Assembly (NCBI GenBank): GCA_030340625.1
Contig: JAOPHQ010001992.1
Location: 62,001-126,000, forward strand
Length of the DNA stretch: 64,000 nucleotides
From: Merluccius polli
Lineage: Eukaryota; Chordata; Actinopteri; Gadiformes; Merlucciidae
Direction of reading: 5' to 3'
In this document: positions 52,924-64,000 of the stretch, in pieces
Numbering within the stretch: the stretch's first letter is position 1
How the letters are laid out: every line of letters starts with the position of its first letter
Position numbers and translations under genes: made by a program
Notes under the pieces: generated by a model
Databases searched by the model: none
Told to the model about the DNA's origin: nothing
Seen by the model: only the letters and a program-made list of their open reading frames with translations

Positions 52924-53530
52924 CTCTTGTCAGAGTGATGCAAACTCAAGGGGTTGACCAGAGGGAACATGAGAAGGCCAGGTGGGCGCTGGAGCGGGGC
53001 CACCCCTGTGTAGAGCCCCCACCCACAGGGCTCTGTGACGCAGGAGGACCGAGGGCTATGGGGATTCCCTGTAATTCCTCCTCCCCCCCCCCCCCCCCCC
53101 AATATCATGTGGATGCACTTGAGGGACTGGATTCTGTCTACTAGTGCAGCGCTGAGGACCAAGGGCACAGGACGCAGGACTTAAACCTTAGTTCTGAGTC
53201 AAAGGTCAAAAATTACGTTGCTGTGTTTGGCCACAAACCTCTGATTCATTTGGATGGGTGTTTTGAAACCCACTATAAGGTAAGATCACCGAGAATATCA
53301 CGTATTGCACTGTTAGAATTTCAGAGCCATAGACATTGGGACTGAAGGAAGATACGCCTTTTAAAGTCCTTCGTAAGGTCACGCGCAAGAAGAGGCTTTT
53401 TGAGCGTTCACATTGTAATGAAGAGGATGCATCAGTGTTTAAATATGCTTTTCTAATTCCAAAGGCATATGATGGACACTTCTGGATTATGATATCTGGT
53501 GAACATATGGTCATACAGTCAAGTCCACCC
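51632..53530. other. Divergent intergenic region between adgrg4 and the eda2r-like gene
   Basis: This 1.9-kb spacer separates two divergent starts and should hold both promoters. It contains a tRNA-derived SINE on the minus strand (about 52455-52615, B box GGGTTCAAACCTC), a CA tract (52650-52720), GA and CT tracts (52775-52922) and a poly-C run (53083-53101). A donor-like AAG|GTAAGAT at 53279 could end a 5' UTR exon of the plus-strand gene. Confidence 0.5.
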
Positions 53531-56500
53531 ATGGAGAGTCCTGTCTACATTGCTGCTCTGTTCACGGTAGGTCTCTTGTCACGTTAAGGAACATTAAATA
53601 AACAGCATACCGCCTTGTGTTTGTGAGTACACATGACCCCATCACCCTGCACGTGTGTGTCCATAGATATGGTTGTCGGTGGGGCGGTCAGAGCCCAGCT
53701 GTGATCAAACACAGTTCCTACACTATAATGGCACCTGTGTTGCCTGTCCTGAATGTGGTCCGGGACAACAGCTGTCTGAGGTGTGGCACGTGTGATAGTT
53801 TCTTCTTTTTTTTTGTGAGATAGTCAATTAGTTAGTCAGTTATTAGTTAGTTAGTTAGTTAGTTAGTCAATTATTAGTTAGTTATTTAGTTTGTAAGTTA
53901 GTCAGTTATTAGTCAGTTACTCTTAGTCAGTTAGTTAGTTAGTCTGTTAGTTAGTCAGTTATTAGTTTTTTTGTTTGTTGTTTGATTGTTTGTGGCTTTA
54001 CAGTAGGCCATATGTATGCACATCTCGATTAGATTCGCTGATTCTCTTACTACAGCCACAGACACTTACTACCTACTTTATTTGTTACTATTACCACTGA
54101 AATGTATCCACAAAGGATCCGACCACGACGACCATAGCAGTAGGCCTACATATATTATTGCCTGTCTGCTTACCTGTACTCATCATGTATTTTGTTATTT
54201 GTACACCCCTGCTGTCAGGACTGTGGGTTTGGAGATAGGGGCACGGGGCTCTGTGTTGTCTGTGGGAGGGGGTACTTCAGTGTGGACACTGGGGTGGCTC
54301 CATGTATCCGCTGCACCCAGTGCATTCTGCTGAACCGCCAGCAGAGGGCGATGTGCACCGCCATTAACAACGCCCAGTGTGGACACTGCCTTCCTGGGTA
54401 AGTGGGCTCCATCCATACTATGGATGTAAGTGTTGAACGGTTAACTCAAGGTAAAGCTATTCACAGGTGTTGTGTTTCTGAGTGTAACGCAGCCTGGACG
54501 TGCTTCTTGCGCAGATACTATGAGCTCAGGAGTATGCGGGGGGAGGTTGAACTGTCTTGTGTGCCCTGTAACATGGCCACCGTCCATAAAAGATGTTTGC
54601 GTTTAAAACATCACGACTCAAAAGCACAAGGTAACATCCAGAGGTTACACAAACAGCATAGACTGCAATATAATGTTGAACACCTTCCTTTGGTGGTTTT
54701 TCATTCTTAGGCTATGTTATATAGCTATATAATTATATAGTTATATAGTGAATAACTATACAACAGTTATATAGAAAATAACAGTTTCCCTTTAATATAA
54801 CAGATATGGCAGTTACTGTCTCGGGAGGAAATTACAAACAATTTACAGTGACAAGTGAGTAGCCAAAAAGACATTGATTGTCAAAGTCAAAACGCATTTA
54901 ATTTCAAACTGTGTAATAGAAATATTTTCCTTTTTTTTATTGTCAATTAGAGACACAATCCAGCACAATTTCCATGGTTCTAGTTGGCTCGGCAACAGCT
55001 GCCTCGACGTTCCTGATTATCCTCATGCTTTGGACATTCCTGCTGGCAGCTGAGCGGTTAAGTAAGTCACAAAAAAACGTATTTCTCTGTGTTTACCAGC
55101 TTATGTTTTGCATACTGTGACAAGGAGGATATGATGTTTGTCTTTAGAACAGGAGCCCAAGGCCTGTCCCGGGCCTGAAGGCCTACTCTCTGGACCACCT
55201 CTGGTACTTCCTCAGACCTCTTCCTCAGTCCCCGCCGCCAGCCTAAAAGACCCGGCAGCCACACACCCACCAGAGCCCCACACACAACGGATGCCTCCTC
55301 CTCCTCCTCTGTTTCCTCCTCCCAGGTGTCTTGCCTCGTACGATCTGTTGTGTGAATAGCTTGGTGTATATATGAACTTAACAGCCAGCAGTCATTCAGT
55401 TGATCTGTAATACAGTTATGCACACAGGAGAAATTTGTCTTCAGAGCTTTCTGCCAGAAAGACTTTTCTAGCCCTTTCTGCCAGAAAAGCTTTAGTAAGG
55501 TGACATAGTATAAACAGATGTAGGGAGGAGGTTGTGGTGGATGAATAGGTCAAACACAGGAATTTCACTGAGGAGACTGGGGTTGTGTCATGCACTTTGC
55601 TTTACTTATTTTATTTATTACCATTATTATTATTATTTTTAATTATTTTCAGTCGCAGTTTGGTTAGGTTTAGGCAACATAACTACTTGGTTAGGGTTAG
55701 GCAGAAAGCCCTGAAGGCAAACTTCTCCTGTGTGCTATACGTGTGCTCTTGTCTGTAATACACACAATCTGTCATTGATTTTTCAATAGTATTTAGCCTT
55801 TCCTAAGACACATGTTACCACACTGTTAGCAGTTAGTCTCATGGCTCGCACAGGGAGGTGAACCCTGATGCAGCCATCAGACTCGGGGTATGGTGCGAGA
55901 GGACGCTTTACTTGATGGAAACACGGCAACAGAAACAAACTGGGTCAGAAATGAGGGAACGTAATACATGGGACACAGGTGAACACAATGACTAATTAAC
56001 ACAGGTGACAGACATTACACTAACCAAGGAAAAACAGGTAGTGAGTGGGGTTGGGGCAGGATCAAATGTCATTATCAAATGTGATATTTGGTATTATATT
56101 ATGTATCATAATATTATACTAATACAATATAATATTATATTCATTTTATATTAATATTAAAATATATTTATATATTATATTACTTTATAGACCTATTGTA
56201 TTATATTATAAAACTTAATACTTCATAAGTCATGAATTAACCAAACTTATATATTATATCCCTAACCAGGGAGCTGATGCCACCCAGCCAGGAGAGTGAG
56301 GTGCATCCTGCTTCTATTGTCATCAACGTGACCACCAATATCAAGCCCTCTGCTCAGCCAGAGGCTGGTCCATATGGAGCCAGCGGACCAGACAGCAGCT
56401 ACCCCACCACACAGCAGGTCAAGTCAATCAGTCAATCAAATCAAGATGCATTCATACAGCACTTTCCCTGCAAAACAGCAAGTACAAACAGCATGACAAG

Positions 56501-57954
56501 AGTAACACATTTGTGAACATTTTGAATCACAGAGATACATTTCAGATGCAGATTGAACAAAAAAAGATGACAACACTAGCCCTATAGTGTGTATAATGGG
56601 ACTCCCCCCCCAATCCCCCGATTTCCATATCTGTTGGATTTTCTTAAACCATATTTAAACCTATACCTATTCCCTCACATATTCTGTACAATAACTTACA
56701 ATATTGAATGGGTGGTGGTGTCCTCTGTCTGAAGAGCATATTGATTAGATCATGTGACTAGTATCATGTGACTGCGGCACGTACTCACGAAGCTGCTTCT
56801 TCCCTATATAAATATTAGATGGAGCAACACCTGCAGACAATATGGGACACCGCTCAAGGTAAATCTGTCTTCATGTTTGAGCACACTTGGCTCATGTAAA
56901 TGCGACACCATTTAGCTTCAATACCATTTCCCAGCAACAGAACTTGCAACAGGTGGAAGTGCATTGACTTATTTTAACCAGACCCCTGTTCACCTGTGAC
57001 GGTGTTAAAAATGTAATTAAGTGTAAGGAACGATTGTACAACTCATGAAACACAACAAACCTGGGGTGATGGGGCCTTTTACATCTGGCTGGAAATGCAG
57101 GCAGTATCCCCAAACATATCCCTCACTCTCCTCCTTTAAAATACACCTTTTTAAAATGACTTTTAATGTTTAACTGTTTAGGTGTTATTTATGTTTTTTG
57201 AGACTTTATATTGATTGAAATGTGTTTTATTATGACTTATCATATTGTTTTGTAATTTGTGGTCTTAGAAAAGTGCTGCACAAATGTAGGCCTATTGCTC
57301 TGGTTGGTGAATGGCTTTGTTGGCCAAATCAAATCAAACCTTCCTATTGGTTGTGTTGTGTTACTGCCAGGGGTGAAACTCCAGAGGGGGGGTCAGGGGA
57401 CGAGGGGGGGCCAGGGGACGTGTCCCCACCAATGTTCAAAGAGAGCTCATTTGTCCCCTCCAATATTTCAGTATAATGTCCAGCGATCTGACTTTGCGGA
57501 TGAAGTGGCAGCGCATTCGCCTGGCCTGTTCTTTTACAATTTAAAGTTTAAGTGCATCTCTATGTGGCTTAAGCTGTACTCATGGTTGACATAGGGTTTA
57601 TGTCATTGGAAGACCCCACACTCCCGACCCGATGGGTCAACCCAAAATCACTATTTTGCCCTTGGTTACCGCTACTCTATAGGTCAGAGCATCGAGCTGC
57701 TCGACTACGACACGGTCCAGGACCTGTCGCTGCTGCTGGGCCCCGCAGACCGCCGGGGCAGCACCTTGAGGAGGCTTGCTCGTTCCCTGGGCGTCCCGCC
57801 TCAGATCCTGGGTCACCTACGTGGTTTCCCAGACCTTTTCCACTACCTGCGTACCTCCACGTACCTACTGCTGCCCCAACTGGCTCAGGCTGCAGCGCTC
57901 CTACCCTGCCCTAGGGTCGTTGCTAGGATACACCAGGCAGTGATGAATAAGTGA
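53531..57954 (+). CDS. eda2r: TNF receptor superfamily, EDA2R/XEDAR-like (TNFRSF27), 10 coding exons
   Basis: This is a cell-surface TNF receptor, likely for an ectodysplasin-type ligand. Exons 53531-53566, 53667-53780, 54219-54397, 54515-54630, 54804-54854, 54951-55061, 55148-55325, 56270-56417, 56819-56858 and 57683-57954 join in phase to 414 aa. Residues 1-19 form a signal peptide split by intron 1 (MESPVYIAALFT then IWLSVG). Cys-rich repeats cover about 23-148: CGPGQQLSE, DCGFGD and NAQCGHCLPG match human EDA2R closely (CGPGQELSK, DCGYGE, NAVCGDCLP), including the exon boundary before DCG. A transmembrane helix spans about 173-196. The cytosolic part is Pro-rich, has SIVINVTTNIKPS, and ends in a death-domain-like region (about 325-410) with TLRRLARSLG, VPPQILGHL and VVARIHQAV, similar in layout to NGFR. 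Human EDA2R is known as lacking both signal peptide and death domain. An upstream in-frame ATG exists; I chose 53531 because it creates the signal peptide. TROY or an NGFR relative are weaker alternatives. Confidence 0.85.
53810..53980. repeat. GTTA tandem repeat in eda2r intron 2
   Basis: Imperfect TTAGTTAGTCAG units fill about 150 bp after exon 2. Confidence 0.85.
57480..57600 (+). repeat. Dispersed repeat, inverted copy at 1310-1440
   Basis: GATGAAGTGGCAGCGC and TTAAAGTTTAAGTGCATCTC are shared with the reverse complement of 1310-1440. It lies in the last eda2r intron, just before exon 10. Confidence 0.7.
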
Positions 57955-59040
57955 ATAGAAAAAAAAAGACTAAACAAAAGGATATTGTTATTCATTCGTC
58001 GTGTTATTCATTCAATCATCTGTTTGGTGTTTACATGGTTTTAAAACTGTATTGTGACGTCTGTTTAAAGTTCAAATAATATACATGGAAACAAAATGGT
58101 ATGTATACCGTTGAGAGCTATTTGAACAGTTACTGTTCCATAATTATTGTCCGTTGTTGTTGCTATTTGTTGATGGGACACCGTGAAAAATAAATAACCA
58201 CCTTAAAGCTGAATACCCCATGACTATGAATTTTAAATGAGGTAGTTAGGACACATCACATTTAAAAGTAATATGTACATAGTGATATTTTAGGGGGCAT
58301 ATGTCTCCCTCATTAAAGTCCCATTGAAATAATGATTTGCGTGTTAAATAAGACACTGCTCTGTATAATTTAGGCCAGTGTGCAACCAAGCACTGCGTGT
58401 GATGTTACTTCTTCCTGTTTACCATGTAAAATACATGAGGCCCTCTGGCTTAGGCATGTGAGGCGGACCTGAACAGAGGATGTAGTGTTCAACAGGGGAG
58501 ACAGAGCTCTGGGAAAGAAAGAGATTCCTCTCCGGTGAAAATTCACTTCTCAATATTTGTGTCCTTGATCGATCCTAATTCACCTCAACTCATTCTTCAG
58601 CGACTTCAACAAGGTGAGCTCTTTTTTGTTCATACCTGGACTCAGAATAACCCAAAAAGTGACACTTGGACCGGATGGAGTGATTCATTTTGTAGCAGTT
58701 TTATTTCTTTCCACTGCACAGTGTTTACCACTTAAATGTACTGAGCAACAACAATTAGCTACACATTTAAATACAAAAATATTTGTAATGTAGCCTATAG
58801 GCTATTGTTTTTTCTATTGTTTCTAATGTATGTATGTTTTTCCATATTTTAATGCACACTGTATGAGCATCTTTCAAATGTATTATACTACAATTAAAAC
58901 ATGTGATGTATGTTTATTTATTTGTTTATTTTATTACGTTCAAAACGTTCATTATTTAACTGTAACGATGACCAACGCGTATATATCAGTTTCTTTTGCA
59001 TTCAAAGTGTGCCTATTTTTCTTATAACCCATCATGTGAC
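57955..59040. other. Spacer between the eda2r-like gene and map7d3
   Basis: It holds the 3' UTR of the eda2r-like gene, with a candidate AATAAA near 58188. The rest shows no convincing coding exon. Confidence 0.5.
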
Positions 59041-59800
59041 AAAAGTGTCTCGCCATTCCTGCACGTCGCCGCGGACCCGCTAGGAGGCGCTGCTGGTCCG
59101 AATTTTCAATTTCCCCTCCGGCGCGCGTGAACGCCACGTGCCCGCGCCCTACCGGCTGCTATGTGTTGCGCGCTTTAGAAAAAAAAAAAAGGAGAGCGAG
59201 AGAGACAGAGAGAGAAGGGAAACTTCACAGAAATGGCGGAGAGTGCGACGTCTCTCAAAGGCTTGCGAGCCCAAATGGGTAAGAAACACGTCGGCCGCCG
59301 TGATGTTTAATGAATGCACCGGTCGCTCCTCGCCGAGACGTAACGGCCCGTGTTTGCGGGGGGTTTTGTTGTTGTGCGACCGCCGCTTCTTGGTTGTTGA
59401 TGTGCGGCGGTTTGTGTTCACGCGGTTAGCACGCTAGCATGCTAGCTGGCCGGCCGGCTATCCGCTGACAATGGATGTGCAGCCCCGTCTGTTTCTTATC
59501 TGGTCAGCAAATCACGCGACTTTTAACGACTCAGGGTGAAGTGAACCGCTACTTAGTTGATAAGTCGAAACATCAACTTATCAACTTGTTGGCGTAAACT
59601 TTTTGTTGTTGTTGTTGTCGCTGCCGTCTCACCACCACCACCACAAAGTGAGTGACATCTCGCTGGTCGGCGGGACGGTCTGGCTGCGGGAGCCGCCGTG
59701 GGGTCACCGTGAGGCGGCCACTTCACGGGGGGGACACCCGGTAGGCTGCTTTACGTTGGCGGCGCAACTTTTGCGTTGAGTTTCGTTAAACTCCGGTTGT
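59041..59800 (+). promoter_or_regulatory. CpG-rich promoter region of the map7d3 candidate
   Basis: CpG density rises sharply against the AT-rich flanks (for example GCGCGCGTGAACGCCACG near 59120), around the first coding exon. A short GAGA tract lies in the presumed 5' UTR. This looks like a CpG-island promoter. It was judged by eye. Confidence 0.6.
59233..59278 (+). CDS. map7d3: First coding exon, probably map7d3 (partial; gene continues past the window)
   Basis: The ATG in AGAAATGGCGG opens a 15-codon exon reading MAESATSLKGLRAQM, with a phase 1 donor G|GTAAGA. From memory, human MAP7D3 begins with a short exon ending SLRELRARMV, which would fit if the next exon supplies the rest of a Val codon. 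In human the gene sits next to ADGRG4 and points away from it, as here. MAP7D3 is a microtubule-binding, kinesin-1 recruiting protein. No further exon is seen up to 64000, so the coiled-coil part is not in the window. The call rests on one short peptide plus synteny. Confidence 0.55.

Positions 59801-64000
<4,200 letters not shown>

Noticed and set aside
53336..53530. Upstream in-frame ATG of the eda2r-like gene (MGLKEDTP)
   Set aside because: It would add about 65 residues before the signal peptide. The ATG at 53531 has a good context and gives a normal secretory start.
57582..57914. Plus-strand frame MVDIGFMSLED with a Pro/Arg-rich tail
   Set aside because: It overlaps eda2r exon 10 in the wrong frame. 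The real exon starts at an acceptor at 57683.

Overview
This window is vertebrate nuclear DNA, almost certainly from a teleost fish. It has split genes with GT-AG introns, a very high load of simple repeats and cut-and-paste DNA transposons with clear target-site duplications, and tRNA-derived SINE-like repeats. I rebuilt five protein-coding loci and one opsin pseudogene by hand-splicing exons and checking that intron phases agree. I could not name the species.

Layout, left to right. (1) 2.0-5.3 kb, minus strand: a complete four-exon TNF ligand that I call cd40lg (231 aa). (2) 5.3-11.8 kb: transposon debris, including a hAT transposase fragment and a Ty3/gypsy integrase tail. (3) 11.8-14.7 kb, minus: a broken TMT/encephalopsin-type opsin. 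Exons 3 and 4 are intact, exon 2 is truncated and exon 1 is shifted and stopped. A minisatellite fills intron 3. (4) 14.7-33.4 kb: a gene-free transposon graveyard. It holds a Harbinger-like element, a 1.4-kb hAT element, retrovirus-like pol remnants, a 2.4-kb fold-back element, and a roughly 1.2-kb array built from self-complementary TTACGTAA/TTGCGTAA words. (5) 33.4-34.5 kb, minus: vgll1 (200 aa, one TEAD-binding TDU motif). (6) 36.9-51.6 kb, minus: adgrg4, a complete 28-exon adhesion GPCR of 1,232 aa with signal peptide, pentraxin, hormone-receptor-motif-like region, GAIN/GPS and seven-helix parts. (7) 53.5-58.0 kb, plus: a ten-exon TNF-receptor gene most like EDA2R/XEDAR (414 aa), with a split signal peptide and a death-domain-like C-terminus. 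(8) 59.2 kb onward, plus: a short first coding exon in a CpG-rich promoter, best read as map7d3, whose long intron 1 runs to the window end.

The order and relative strands of cd40lg, vgll1, adgrg4 and map7d3 match, reversed, the human Xq26.3 block MAP7D3-ADGRG4-(BRS3-HTATSF1)-VGLL1-CD40LG as I know it. This supports the family calls independently. BRS3 and HTATSF1 are absent from the 2.4 kb between vgll1 and adgrg4. The eda2r-like gene and the opsin relic are extra. These genes do not form one pathway: cd40lg and eda2r are TNF-superfamily signalling proteins, vgll1 is a TEAD co-factor, adgrg4 is a self-cleaving receptor, and map7d3 is a microtubule-binding protein.
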